Origin: Komarekiella delphini-convector SJRDD-AB1
GTDB lineage: Bacteria; Cyanobacteriota; Cyanobacteriia; Cyanobacteriales; Nostocaceae
Reading direction: 5' to 3'
DNA length: 64,000 nucleotides
Assembly: GCF_014831675.1 (NCBI RefSeq)
Contig: NZ_VJXY01000020.1
Span: forward strand, 62,001-126,000
Part shown: positions 9,534 to 19,182 of the stretch, one piece after another
Position numbering within the stretch: position 1 is the stretch's first letter
How the letters are laid out: every line of letters starts with the position of its first letter
Position numbers and translations under genes: made by a program
The notes under the pieces: generated by a model
The model's input: the letters and a program-made list of their open reading frames with translations, nothing else
The model's database searches: none
Told to the model about the DNA's origin: nothing

Positions 9534-9645
9534 CTGATACTATTTAACTTTAAAAATAATACAAATACGTTGGTAGGGGCACGGCAATGCCATGCCCCTA
9601 CGAGAAATCTATATGTATCAAGATTTTCGTGAATTGGTATGAATT
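9534..9645 (-). repeat. Interspersed repeat B (about 110 bp), intact copy
   Basis: Contains the near-palindrome GTAGGGGCACGGC...GCCATGCCCCTAC (9573-9601), flanked by sequence that recurs at 54413-54466 and 54667-54720. In that second copy the palindrome has been split by a 200-bp insertion. The rest of the gap to 10011 holds only degenerate GGGGAATGGGG repeats and no gene. Confidence 0.78.
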
Positions 9646-10011
9646 GGTGTTCTAGGGAATGGGGAATGGGGAACACGTGGCGCTCTCTGGGGATAAGGGG
9701 CAATGGGGATTGGGTAAAAACGGAAAAATTATGGAATTGGTTCTAAACCACTAGTTTTAACAACCGCCTCAGAATTCATTCTGAGGCTTATAGCTAAAGT
9801 CTTTTAAAAAAGACTGAGTAAAGGTTGTATGTAGTCCGCTTGAGTAGACTTGCGCTATTAACTAGAGAATTTGTTCTATGGTTGAATATTGGGCAGGTGC
9901 AAGATATAGCTTAATGAGTATTTGATATTCGTAAACAAATATTGAAACCTCGCCTTTAAAAAAATTACCAATTATATTTACAAATTATTCTCTTTCATGC
10001 TCCTTATTTAT

Positions 10012-12960
10012 TCAACTCAGCCCCAACTGTTGCTTTAAGGCTTCTGGCACATTCTTTGCTGTATCCAACCCTTGCACATTCTCCCAGTTTGTATTTTCAT
10101 CCCAGTGAATATCTCCAAAAACTTCATCACTGAGGTGTGCGCCGCTGAGGTGTGCGCCGCTGAGGTCTGCGCCGCTAAGGTTAGTACCACTGAGGTATGC
10201 GCCCCTGAGGTCTGCGCGGCTGAGGTCTGCGCACTTGAGGTATGCGCCGCAGAGGACTGCGCCCCTGAGGTATGCGCCCCTGAGGTCTGCGCGGCTGAGG
10301 TCTGCGCGCTTGAGGTCTGCGCCCCTGAGGTCTGCGCGGCCGAGGTCTGCGCCGCTGAGGTCTGCGCGGGTGAGGTCTGCGTCGCTGAGGTCTGCGCGGC
10401 TGAGGTCTGCGTCGCTGAGGTCTGCGCGGGTGAGGTATGCGCGGGTGAGGTCTGCGCGGCTGAGGACTGCGCGGCTGAGGTCTGCGCCGCTAAGGTTAGT
10501 ACCACTGAGGTCTGCGCCCCTAAGGAATTGCCCAACTACATTATTAAAAGTCCCAAACTGAAAACAATCACTGTAATTGATAATGCGAAGCAGTTGGGTT
10601 GAGGAGATGGAATTTTCTTCTGATTTACCAGATGGATAGAAGATAATTTGTTTTTTGAGATCATCTCGCTGTTGAGCATAGCGGTGCAACTCTAAGAGCA
10701 AAATCATCACATTCAACCCAGCATAAATATCTACCTGACGCTGACCCTGTTTAATTCCTTGCTCTTGCAGTAACCGCATCTTTTTCTGGGGAAAGTTTTC
10801 TGGCGGGGTGTCCATAAATTCCCCATCGCACCAACGAAGATAGAAACTTTCTAGCCGCTGAAATAACTCAACTGGTGGAAATTCAGCACTGGTAACTAGC
10901 AAGCCCATGAGATATTCGACAATTTCTGGTGTTAATCCGCCATATCCGAATAAATCATAAATGTCCCAGTGTAGTTGCTGCTCATCAACATTGAAAGTTT
11001 TACCCCGTCTACCTGGTTCCGTCCATTCCTCCAAGCTTTGTTTGAGTCGTTCAGCACAGAGAAATTCACGAAAACTCTTGTGGAAAAACTCAACACCACC
11101 ATCATCATTAGACTTGAGGTAAAAAGCACTTAATGCCGTTTTTAGTGATTCTTCTCTCAGTTCTTTCTCAGCTTTGGCTATGAGTTCTTTCGCTTCATCA
11201 TCTTGCTGTAAGCGTGCTTTCACCATCTGCATCGAAGCACTTTCTCCCCCTGACTGCACTACGCACACCGCTGCTTCTGCTAATATTCGCTGTAATGCTT
11301 CTGGGTTTTGTCGAGTAAGTTCGTAATTTAAATCTGGGTGACGAGAGTCGGAACGCTGTTTGGTGAGTACCCAATCTAATGCTTGTTCGTAAACTAAAAT
11401 TTTTGCTGCTGTCCCAGTGGCTTGCTCAAATTTGCTAATGTCTAACTTGTCGTCTCGGTGCATTGCTGTCAACATATACAGCAATAGTGGCTCTTTAGCT
11501 AACTCCTTAACTTGGTATGGACAGGATTGAGCATTTTGCAAAAACTCTTGAAATGCTGTTGTTTTATCAGTGGGAAATTGCTGACGCCAATTATTAAACC
11601 ATTGGTTTTGCAATTCGGTATCCATTTCGGCAATTTCCACCCTTTCCAGATTCGCTGGTAGACGGTCAATGCCATGCAAAGCCATTGCTCGTCCTGTGAT
11701 TATTACTCGATGTTTTTGAGCATAGTCTTCTTGAAATGTCCCTACTTGTCTAATAAATCTTTCTACACTTGGGTTATTGCTGCGCTCAATTCGTAACTCA
11801 TCAAAGCCATCTAAAATAAACAAGAACCGTATATGAGGATCAATCAGCCAGTCATCTCTTAAGGCAAAATGGCACTTTGACTTCAACCTAGAGCGTAAAG
11901 TTTCTTCTAAACTCGGCTGAAATACCTCAATATCCCGCAGGCGAATTAAGATAGGTGTCCACCTGCGATATAAATCCAGGCGCACCAAATCAGCAAACAT
12001 CCGACAAAAAATACTTTTACCTCTTCCTGGGCCTCCTTGAATAAATATCACTTTTCTTTGTATATTAAGATCTTTGTCAAAAAGAGTGTTTTTAACCCAA
12101 TTCTCCAAATCTATTAATTTTGATGAATCATTAATATTTCCATTAGGATCTATTTTCCTCGCTTGGGGCTTTACATAAATATCTTTATATGTAAAAGATT
12201 CACTAAATACATTTTCTTTAGGTTTGGATTCGATTTCTTGTTCTAGATAATCTTGAATACTTCCATATTTTTTTATTACTTCTATCCCCCCATTGCTATA
12301 CAAGTCAGCTAGAGGTTGGACAGAATTACGAGCCGCTGCTAAGGCTTGCAAAAAGTAGATTTCGGTATTCCGAGCGACTGATGCTGTAAAATCCTCGGCT
12401 TCTGGTTGAGTCAGTCCTGCTTGTTGTAATCTTGCCGATAATACTTTATTAAAGTGTTTAACTAACTGTGACTCAGGAAAAGATGCGATGGCTCTTTTTG
12501 CCGCATCAGCATCTAATTCAAAATCGTCTAGTTCTTTGAGTGCCTTTTTGAGTGCTTGATCACTATGCTGTTGACTATTCCAACTAGCCAATAATTGCTG
12601 GTGGTCAGCGATGATTTCTGTAAAACTTTCTAGATATGCTGCTTGGCTAATGAGCACTACACAATCTTCTAAGGTTGGTTCAGTGTGAGTCTTTTCGCGG
12701 TAAAACTTGAGAAGTGCGATCGCAATTGATACAAAAGGCAACCCTGCACCCACAACTTGCGCTACAGGTGAACACAACACATCTAACAGCGAGTCTGACT
12801 GTTCTACCAGAGGTTTCAAAAGTTCTAGTTTTGTACCTTGTTCTTGCAAGGTTGTTCCCAATTCCAAGACTGCTTTGCTAGACTCAGCTGTTGTTTCCAG
12901 CATCTCTGATGAAAAGGGGGCGACCAAACGCTTCCAAAATTGCGATAAGGGCTTGTTCAT
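10012..12960 (-). CDS. NACHT-family NTPase with C-terminal pentapeptide repeats
   Basis: Large STAND-type ATPase, 982 aa. The N-terminal 280 residues are helical and unassigned. A NACHT module follows, with Walker A GGPGRGKS at about 309-316 and Walker B FLFILDGFDEL about 80 residues later, then a winged-helix/arm region with FFHKSFREFLCAERL. A linker shared with the neighbouring gene leads into about 25 tandem A(D/N)LxR/S pentapeptides from about residue 808. NACHT proteins of this type act as ligand-triggered oligomerising switches, many in antiphage or programmed-death systems. The trigger and output here are not identifiable. The repeat DNA is strongly homogenised (15-bp GCCGCTGAGGTCTGC-like units), so opposite-frame open frames are artefacts. 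Confidence 0.85.
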   Translation of the reverse strand: MNKPLSQFWKRLVAPFSSEMLETTAESSKAVLELGTTLQEQGTKLELLKPLVEQSDSLLDVLCSPVAQVVGAGLPFVSIAIALLKFYREKTHTEPTLEDCVVLISQAAYLESFTEIIADHQQLLASWNSQQHSDQALKKALKELDDFELDADAAKRAIASFPESQLVKHFNKVLSARLQQAGLTQPEAEDFTASVARNTEIYFLQALAAARNSVQPLADLYSNGGIEVIKKYGSIQDYLEQEIESKPKENVFSESFTYKDIYVKPQARKIDPNGNINDSSKLIDLENWVKNTLFDKDLNIQRKVIFIQGGPGRGKSIFCRMFADLVRLDLYRRWTPILIRLRDIEVFQPSLEETLRSRLKSKCHFALRDDWLIDPHIRFLFILDGFDELRIERSNNPSVERFIRQVGTFQEDYAQKHRVIITGRAMALHGIDRLPANLERVEIAEMDTELQNQWFNNWRQQFPTDKTTAFQEFLQNAQSCPYQVKELAKEPLLLYMLTAMHRDDKLDISKFEQATGTAAKILVYEQALDWVLTKQRSDSRHPDLNYELTRQNPEALQRILAEAAVCVVQSGGESASMQMVKARLQQDDEAKELIAKAEKELREESLKTALSAFYLKSNDDGGVEFFHKSFREFLCAERLKQSLEEWTEPGRRGKTFNVDEQQLHWDIYDLFGYGGLTPEIVEYLMGLLVTSAEFPPVELFQRLESFYLRWCDGEFMDTPPENFPQKKMRLLQEQGIKQGQRQVDIYAGLNVMILLLELHRYAQQRDDLKKQIIFYPSGKSEENSISSTQLLRIINYSDCFQFGTFNNVVGQFLRGADLSGTNLSGADLSRAVLSRADLTRAYLTRADLSDADLSRADLSDADLTRADLSGADLGRADLRGADLKRADLSRADLRGAYLRGAVLCGAYLKCADLSRADLRGAYLSGTNLSGADLSGAHLSGAHLSDEVFGDIHWDENTNWENVQGLDTAKNVPEALKQQLGLS

Positions 12961-13049
12961 TCGCCTAGACTCGTTTAATTACTGGTAATTTAGAGCATAA
13001 CGCCAAATTTACGCGTCTACAGTCGTTTTCAATTGAATAGACCACACAC

Positions 13050-13077
13050 GTAGAGACGTTACATGTAACGTCTCTAC
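13050..13077. repeat. Perfect 28-bp palindrome, GTAGAGACGTT family
   Basis: Perfect palindrome GTAGAGACGTTACA / TGTAACGTCTCTAC. It is identical to 47946-47973 and related to copies at 9471, 20721, 49293, 54848 and 62135. It lies upstream of the NACHT gene and downstream of the 21-bp tandem array. Confidence 0.9.
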
Positions 13078-13111
13078 AGGATTTCGGGTTTTATTTATTT
13101 ACTGACATACC

Positions 13112-13279
13112 CGTTAGTTGATGTTCGGAATGCGTTAGTTGATGTTCGGCACGCGTTAGTTGATGTTCGGAATGCGTTAGTTAATGTCCGGCATGCGTTA
13201 GTTAATGTCCGGCACGCGTTAGTTGATGTTCGGCATGCGTTAGTTGATGTCCGGCATGCGTTAGTTAATGTTTTGAATA
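13112..13279. repeat. 21-bp tandem repeat, eight units
   Basis: Eight consecutive 21-bp units (CGTTAGTTGATGTTCGGCATG consensus; G/A, T/C and A/C variants) begin at 13112, 13133, 13154, 13175, 13196, 13217, 13238 and 13259, the last degenerate. On the minus strand they can be read as a TNACRTS heptapeptide repeat inside a 67-codon frame. That frame is simply a consequence of the 21-bp period and I do not call it a gene. The array sits 40 bp downstream of the pentapeptide gene and upstream of the NACHT gene. Confidence 0.9.
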
Positions 13280-13318
13280 CTACATCCAGTCTTTGCACAT
13301 ACTCCCAAGCTTCCCTTC

Positions 13319-15079
13319 CTAATTTAGTCCGAGTTGTTCTTTTAAAGCTTCTGGCACATTAACTGCTGTCTCTAATCCTCGTACTCCTTCCCACTGCTGC
13401 TTTTCACCCCAAGTCATTTCTTCTAAATTGGCATCGCTGAGGTCAGCACCACTAAGAATGGCGTAGCTAAGGTTACTGTGGCTGAGATCCGCACCATTGA
13501 GGATAGCACCGCTGAGGTTACTGCCACAGAGGTTGGTATTATTGAGGTTGGCATAGCTGAGGTCTGTGCCGAAAAGTACAGCATCGGAGAGGTCAGCACC
13601 GCTAAGGTCGGCATCGTTGAGAGTTACCCCGCTGAGATCGGCATCGTTGAGAGATACTCTGCTGAGGTCTGTGCCGCTTAGGTCAGCGCCTAGGAACATT
13701 GCACCGTTGAGTCTGGCGTCGTTGAGCTTTGCGCCGTTGAGTTTGGCGTAACTAAGGTCTGCTGCGACCAGGATGGCGTCGCTGAGGTTGGTACTAAAAA
13801 GAATTGTGTCACTGAGGTTAGTGCCGTTGAGGATAGCGTGGCACAATTCAGCACCGCTGAGGTCGGCGCGGCAAAGATCGGCATGACTAAAGTTAACGCT
13901 GATGAGGTTGGCGTCGCTGAGATTAGCACCGAAAAGGATAGCGTTGCTGAGGTCGGCGCGACTGAGTTCGCTATTTTTGAGGTTAGCGCTGCTGAGGTCA
14001 GCGTGGCTGAGGTTAGCATTGCTGAGGTTGGTGCTGTTGAGGTCAGCATGGGTGAGATTGGCACGACTAAGGTTAGCACCGATCAGATTAGCGCCGCTGA
14101 GGTTGGTACTACCAAGATCAGTACGGCTGAGGTTAGCACCCCTGAGATTAGCGCCGCTGAGATTAGCATCACCGAGGTTAGCACCGCTGAGGTTAGCACT
14201 GCTGAAGTTGACGCCAGTAAGGTTGGCATCACCGAGATAAACACCGCTAAGGTCAGCACCGCTGAAGTTGACGCCAGTGAGATTCGCATCACCTAGATAA
14301 GCACCTCTAAAGTTGCCACCTCTGAGAAATTCCCCAACAATAGTACTAAAATTGCCAATTTCCAGAGCATCACTATAGTTAATAATCTGAAGCAATTGGC
14401 ATGTGAAAAAATTTTCTGTATCTGGTTGAGCAGATGGATAAAAAGTAATTTGTTGCTTGAGTTCATCTTGCTCTTGTGCGTAGCGATGTAACTCTAAGAG
14501 TAAAATCAGTACGTTAAGCCCTGTATATATATCTACTTGTCTGAGTCCGATGGTAATATTTTGTGCTGCCAGCTTTAACATTTTTTGCTGAGGCAGGTTA
14601 GATTCCGGTGTAGCGTCAATAAATTCTCCCTGACACCAGCGACGATAAAAATCTTCTAGCCGCTGAAAAAGCATTTCTGGGCGAATTTTTTGACTAGCTA
14701 CAAGGAATTCCATTAATTGCTCGACTATTTCTGGTTTCAGCGCACCGTTGCCTAGTAAATCGTAAATCTCTTCATACAATTGGCGATCGCCTAGATTTCC
14801 TCCAGGCGACTTCTCGTAAAGCAGTGTGTCTGGCTTCAATGTCAAGCTGCTGCCTGATATTGTCCATTCTTCCAAGCTTTTTTGCAGTCTTTGAAACCAT
14901 AAATAATCCTGTAAATGATCTGGAGCAAATTTAACACTTTTGTCTAATTCTTTAATTATTTTTCCGGGAGGCACAGCCGCTTCAGCTTCCAGAGATGTTG
15001 TCTTTGGCATCTGTTTTAACCTTGTACCCCTCACATAATTTCTCAACAGCTTCCAGACCTGAGATAAATATGTTGACAT
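13319..15079 (-). CDS. Pentapeptide-repeat protein, NACHT-less paralogue of the adjacent NTPase
   Basis: 586 aa from the ATG at 15079; an upstream ATG at 15163 would add 28 residues. I prefer 15079 because MSTYLSQVWKLLRNY resembles the NTPase N-terminus (MNKPLSQFWKRL). After about 55 residues the protein joins the NTPase sequence at the helix ending RLQKSLEEW. It continues collinearly through EIYDLLGNGALKPEIVEQLM, LFQRLEDFYRRWCQGEF, RQVDIYTGLNVLILLLELHRYAQ and INYSDALEIGNFSTIVGEFLRG, and ends in about 60 pentapeptides (residues 250-551). The whole NTPase core is missing, so this looks like a duplicate with an internal deletion. It cannot hydrolyse ATP. A role as partner, decoy or regulator is inference. 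Confidence 0.8.
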   Translation of the reverse strand: MSTYLSQVWKLLRNYVRGTRLKQMPKTTSLEAEAAVPPGKIIKELDKSVKFAPDHLQDYLWFQRLQKSLEEWTISGSSLTLKPDTLLYEKSPGGNLGDRQLYEEIYDLLGNGALKPEIVEQLMEFLVASQKIRPEMLFQRLEDFYRRWCQGEFIDATPESNLPQQKMLKLAAQNITIGLRQVDIYTGLNVLILLLELHRYAQEQDELKQQITFYPSAQPDTENFFTCQLLQIINYSDALEIGNFSTIVGEFLRGGNFRGAYLGDANLTGVNFSGADLSGVYLGDANLTGVNFSSANLSGANLGDANLSGANLRGANLSRTDLGSTNLSGANLIGANLSRANLTHADLNSTNLSNANLSHADLSSANLKNSELSRADLSNAILFGANLSDANLISVNFSHADLCRADLSGAELCHAILNGTNLSDTILFSTNLSDAILVAADLSYAKLNGAKLNDARLNGAMFLGADLSGTDLSRVSLNDADLSGVTLNDADLSGADLSDAVLFGTDLSYANLNNTNLCGSNLSGAILNGADLSHSNLSYAILSGADLSDANLEEMTWGEKQQWEGVRGLETAVNVPEALKEQLGLN

Positions 15080-15163
15080 TGTTGTGCCTGTTAATACTAC
15101 AAAATTACTGCTGTGATAAACTGTATGTAAAGATATTTCCTTGGTAGTAAGCTTTTCAATCAA

Positions 15164-15635
15164 AAAATATATTCGTAAAATAAATACTAAGTAACTAAGT
15201 AATAGTGCGTTAGCGATCGCGTTACTCGAAGGAGTTGCCAGTTAAGGGTAGCGTGTCAGATGGCATCTCGCTAAACCTTGAGGAACCTGGCGCTTTTGCT
15301 CACAATGGAGCTAAAGTGTCAGATCTAAAACTCTTTTATTTCTGAGAGAGCTCTAACATTTTGCTTAAGTTGTTCTACTTCTGTTCCAGCATCTTCACTA
15401 GTCTGAGGCAAAAATAATACGTACTGTTTGCTACAGACGTAGTTATTAGGAAGAATACTACAGTAAAACAGTTCAACAAAGCTAAAAATTAGAGATGAAA
15501 CCTAAACTGAAATGTTAGTTGCTTGATAACAGATAGCTAGAAGAATTTTTAGATTGACTCAATTAGTAGAGGTAAGACTGGGTAGCTTTGCATAAATTAA
15601 AAATTAACTGGTCATAGTTGTCAGGGATGAATTAG
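15164..15635. other. Intergenic region upstream of the metalloprotease
   Basis: About 470-bp divergent region between the pentapeptide gene (-) and the metalloprotease (+). It contains one HIP1 octamer near 15213-15220 and otherwise AT-rich sequence. No convincing small gene, RNA or repeat was seen. Confidence 0.5.
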
Positions 15636-18600
15636 ATGAACAGATTAACCTTTTGTATAATTTTGTTAAATGGTTTGTTTTTAGGAATAGCAACTACTAA
15701 CGCTAAGTCACTGCCTGTTACTGGAGTTGATCAAAAGGTGGGTATAGCAACTCAGGACTTGTATATAGATGAGCGTCGCTCCACTACTACAGGAATTAAA
15801 AACAGTCGGCAGGAAAATTCTTCGACTCTGCTTTCAGCTTCATCTCCAAACGCCAAGATCTCTGAGAAAGTAAGGCTGCCATCAAACCAAGTTTGGGTAG
15901 TTAATCAGAACAAAGATGCACAGCGTCAACCTTTTATTTGGGTAGTTAAAGATCTTAAAAAAACAGGACAGCAGCCATTTTTGCAAGTACAAAAAACTCC
16001 AGAGAAGCCGAATGAAAAGCCTAATTCTAGTACTAAACCCCCAAAAAAGGATGACTTAGAACCATTTGATGAAGTAGTCAAGGACACTAAAAAATCAGGG
16101 GGATTATTCACCCTTTATCGGAATCAAGAAAAGAATAAAATCTATCTAGAAATTAAACCAGAGCAACTAAATAAAAATTACTTAGCTACGGCAACTTTGG
16201 AATCAGGCATTGGGGAAAGAGGCATTTATAGTGGTATGCCTTTGCAAGATTTTTTGTTTTATTTCCAGCGAGTAGGTAAAAATCTACACTTTGTTGTTCG
16301 TAATGTCAATTTTCGGACTCGTGATGGAGATCCCCAGGCGCGATCGCTTGCCCGGTCTTTCAGCGACTCTGTTCTTTATACCATCACTATTAAAAGTATT
16401 CATCCAGAACGTAAAACTATTCTGATTGATTTAGGAGATTTACTACTAACAGACTTAGCGGGATTATCTGTAAGTTTGGGATTACCCGGAAGCACAGACA
16501 AATCTTATTTTGGCACTGCTAAAGTCTTCCCGCAAAACTTAGAAATTGAGTCAGTTTTAAATTTCTCCAGTAGCGGTAAAAGCAGCGAAAATGAAATGCG
16601 GAATTTTACGGCGCTCCCTGACAACCGTGGCTTCACCCTCCGCGTCCACTATAGTCTGTCTCAACTACCAGACCAAAATTACCGACCACGTTTGGCTGAC
16701 GAACGTGTAGGCTATTTCATCACCGCTTATCAAGACTTATCCAAAGACGATCGCGGCGATCCCTTTGTCCGCTACATCAATCGCTGGGATTTAGAAAAAC
16801 AAGACCCCAAAGCAGCAATTTCTCCACCCAAAAAACCGATTGTCTTCTGGATTGATAATGCCACGCCCTTCGAGTATCGCGATGCCATTAAAGAAGGCGT
16901 ATTAATGTGGAACAAGGCCTTTTTAAAAGCAGGATTTAAGGATGCAATTGAAGTACGGCAAATGCCAGATGATGCCACATGGGATCCAGCAGATATTCGC
17001 TACAACACGATTCGCTGGATTAATACGGTAGATGGATATTTTGCGCTGGGGCCATCCCGCGTTAACCCGCTGACTGGGGAAATTTTGGATGCAGATATTT
17101 TGGTAGATGCTAGCTTTGTACGGGCACTCAAGAATGATTATCGCAAAATCGTCCAACCCAGCCAAACAGAACGTACTTCTTTATCAGCATTGATGCAAAA
17201 TCGCCTACTTTGCGCCAACGGTTTAAATGCCAACAACGATGATCCTACGCAGATGCAGGGAAAACAAGAGTTTTTGAATCGTTTATCTAAACTCGCAGGC
17301 GAATACGATCTGTGTTATGGCATGGAAGCTGCTAACCAGTTTGCCTTTGGTTCACTGGCGATGTCACTGCTGCAAGATACTGTACCTAATCAAGATCAAC
17401 TCAAAGAATATACCAATCAATATTTACGTTTAATCATTGCTCACGAAGTTGGACATACTCTTGGTTTGCGTCACAACTTCCGTGGTAGTACCCTGCTACC
17501 AGCAGAAGAGATGAATAATACGGAAATCACCCGCACCAAAGGTTTGACAGCATCGGTGATGGATTATGTTCCCCCAAACATCGCCCCTCAAGGCACAAAG
17601 CAGGGAGATTATTTCCCTACTATGGTGGGCCCGTATGATGAATGGGCAATTAAATACGGCTATACACAAATTCAGGCAGCATCTCCCATAGCGGAAAAGC
17701 CGATTTTAGAGGAAATTGCTCAGCAATCCTATAAACCGGAGTTAAGTTATTCCACAGATGAGGATGTGTATGGCCTCGACCCCACTGCCGATGCTTGGGA
17801 CAACAGCAGCGATGTGTTACTTTATTCACAGTGGCAGTTGAATAATTCTCGTGTAATGTGGGAGCGTCTCAATAAGCGTTACCCAATGGATGGAGAGAGT
17901 TACAGCGATTTGAGTGAACGTTTTAGTACAGTCTTAGGTAACTATTTTCAGCAAGTATATTATACAAGTAAGTATATTGGTGGACAGTCTTTCTACAGAG
18001 TTAAAGCAAGCGAAACGCTAGCCGATCGCGATCGCCGCTTACCATTTGCACCAGTGCCAGTTGCACAACAACGGCAAGCATTAGAAACGCTACAAAAGTA
18101 CGTATTCGCAGAGGATGCCCTTAGCTTCTCACCAGAACTGTTGAATAAATTAGCACCTTCACGTTGGCGACATTGGGGTAGTAATCCGCTGGTTGGCCGT
18201 TTGGATTATCCAATTCATGACTCGGTTTTGTTCATGCAAAGTGCGGTATTGCGGGATTTACTTTCACGCGATCGCCTCTCGCGCCTCAAAGACATCGAAC
18301 TCAAAACCCAGGCAGGAGAAGCACTGACTCTACCAGAATTATTTGATACTTTACAAACAGGTGTCTGGACGGAAGTATTAAAACCAGCAAGCAAACCGTT
18401 AAAGATTGCCAGTTTGCGGCGAGGCTTACAGCGGGAGTATTTAAACATTTTGACTGCTATGGTGTTGCGGAAAGAATATGTACCTGAAGATGCTCGTACT
18501 CTAGCTTGGTATAAACTCAGACAATTAAACGACGAACTTAAGCAGGTGAATTCCAACGATGAATACACCAAAGCGCACATCCTAGAAACACGCGATCGGA

Positions 18601-18638
18601 TCGAAAAAGTCTTAAATGCCCCGTTGCAAGGGAATTAG
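15636..18638 (+). CDS. Secreted zinc-dependent metalloprotease (DUF5117/DUF4953 type)
   Basis: 1000-aa exported protease. The first 24 residues form a signal peptide (MNRLTFCIILLNGLFLGIATTNA). A low-complexity Lys/Pro-rich linker follows to about residue 150. The DUF5117-like region is next, then the catalytic domain with the metzincin zinc motif HEVGHTLGLRH at residues 603-613 and the downstream SVMDYVPP Met-turn. The C-terminal part matches the DUF4953 segment. All three zinc His and the catalytic Glu are present, so it should be active. The substrate is unknown; homologues are periplasmic or surface proteases in many bacteria. It stands alone, without an evident inhibitor gene. Confidence 0.9.
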   Translation: MNRLTFCIILLNGLFLGIATTNAKSLPVTGVDQKVGIATQDLYIDERRSTTTGIKNSRQENSSTLLSASSPNAKISEKVRLPSNQVWVVNQNKDAQRQPFIWVVKDLKKTGQQPFLQVQKTPEKPNEKPNSSTKPPKKDDLEPFDEVVKDTKKSGGLFTLYRNQEKNKIYLEIKPEQLNKNYLATATLESGIGERGIYSGMPLQDFLFYFQRVGKNLHFVVRNVNFRTRDGDPQARSLARSFSDSVLYTITIKSIHPERKTILIDLGDLLLTDLAGLSVSLGLPGSTDKSYFGTAKVFPQNLEIESVLNFSSSGKSSENEMRNFTALPDNRGFTLRVHYSLSQLPDQNYRPRLADERVGYFITAYQDLSKDDRGDPFVRYINRWDLEKQDPKAAISPPKKPIVFWIDNATPFEYRDAIKEGVLMWNKAFLKAGFKDAIEVRQMPDDATWDPADIRYNTIRWINTVDGYFALGPSRVNPLTGEILDADILVDASFVRALKNDYRKIVQPSQTERTSLSALMQNRLLCANGLNANNDDPTQMQGKQEFLNRLSKLAGEYDLCYGMEAANQFAFGSLAMSLLQDTVPNQDQLKEYTNQYLRLIIAHEVGHTLGLRHNFRGSTLLPAEEMNNTEITRTKGLTASVMDYVPPNIAPQGTKQGDYFPTMVGPYDEWAIKYGYTQIQAASPIAEKPILEEIAQQSYKPELSYSTDEDVYGLDPTADAWDNSSDVLLYSQWQLNNSRVMWERLNKRYPMDGESYSDLSERFSTVLGNYFQQVYYTSKYIGGQSFYRVKASETLADRDRRLPFAPVPVAQQRQALETLQKYVFAEDALSFSPELLNKLAPSRWRHWGSNPLVGRLDYPIHDSVLFMQSAVLRDLLSRDRLSRLKDIELKTQAGEALTLPELFDTLQTGVWTEVLKPASKPLKIASLRRGLQREYLNILTAMVLRKEYVPEDARTLAWYKLRQLNDELKQVNSNDEYTKAHILETRDRIEKVLNAPLQGN

Positions 18639-18762
18639 TAGAAGAAATGGGGAGTGGAAGAATAATTTTGAATCGTTATTTCCCCTCTCCTTATCCTCCT
18701 TTTCCACCAGCACTTTGGCAAAATATATTTAGAATGCTTATGCAGGCTGGGAAAACAGTCTT

Positions 18763-19182
18763 ATGTCAGCTAAAGATAAATTTCACAATGTTGTGAAATC
18801 GGCATTATAAAAGGACGGGTGGCGAATTACTCATGATCCCTTACTAATTCGCATAGAAGGCATTACTGATATGTACATTGACTTGGGAGCAGAGAGAATG
18901 ATTGCCGCAGAAAGAGAGGGACAAACAATAGCAATTGAAGTTAAAAGTTTCATCGGCACTTCAACTATTTCCGAGTTTCATACTGCCGTTGGGCAGTTTA
19001 TTAATTATCGCTATGCTTTAGAAGAAATAGGTTCTGAGTGAGTTTTGTATTTAGCAGTACCATTAAACACTTATAACGATTTTTTAATTAAACCGTTTAT
19101 TCAAACTATTATCCAGCGTAATCAAATCAATCTCATAGTTTATGACGTAGAAACGGAGGAAATTATCCGATGGCAGATTTAA
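18763..19182 (+). pseudogene. xisH: xisH, broken by two nonsense codons
   Basis: Read through its stops, this 139-codon frame encodes a XisH-family protein (fdxN-element excision controlling factor type; endonuclease-like fold). It starts MSAKDKFHNVV, has LIRIEGITDMYIDLGAERMIAAERE, then IAIEVKSFIGTSTISEFHTAVGQFINYR, and ends VYDVETEEIIRW. A TAA at 18808-18810 (codon 16, where Gln is expected before KDGW) and a TGA at 19039-19041 (where Trp is expected before VLYLAV) each fit a single transition. There is no frameshift. The 3' end overlaps xisI by 13 bp, as in intact xisH-xisI pairs. Confidence 0.85.

Noticed and set aside
10035-10602. Long open frames on both strands over the NTPase pentapeptide region (AAQTS and EVCAA repeats)
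   Set aside because: Shadows caused by the homogenised 15-bp coding repeats; the pentapeptide frame is the one continuous with the NACHT domain.
13095-13298. 67-codon frame with TNACRTS heptapeptide repeats
   Set aside because: Follows directly from the 21-bp tandem period; no start context or homologous family known to me.
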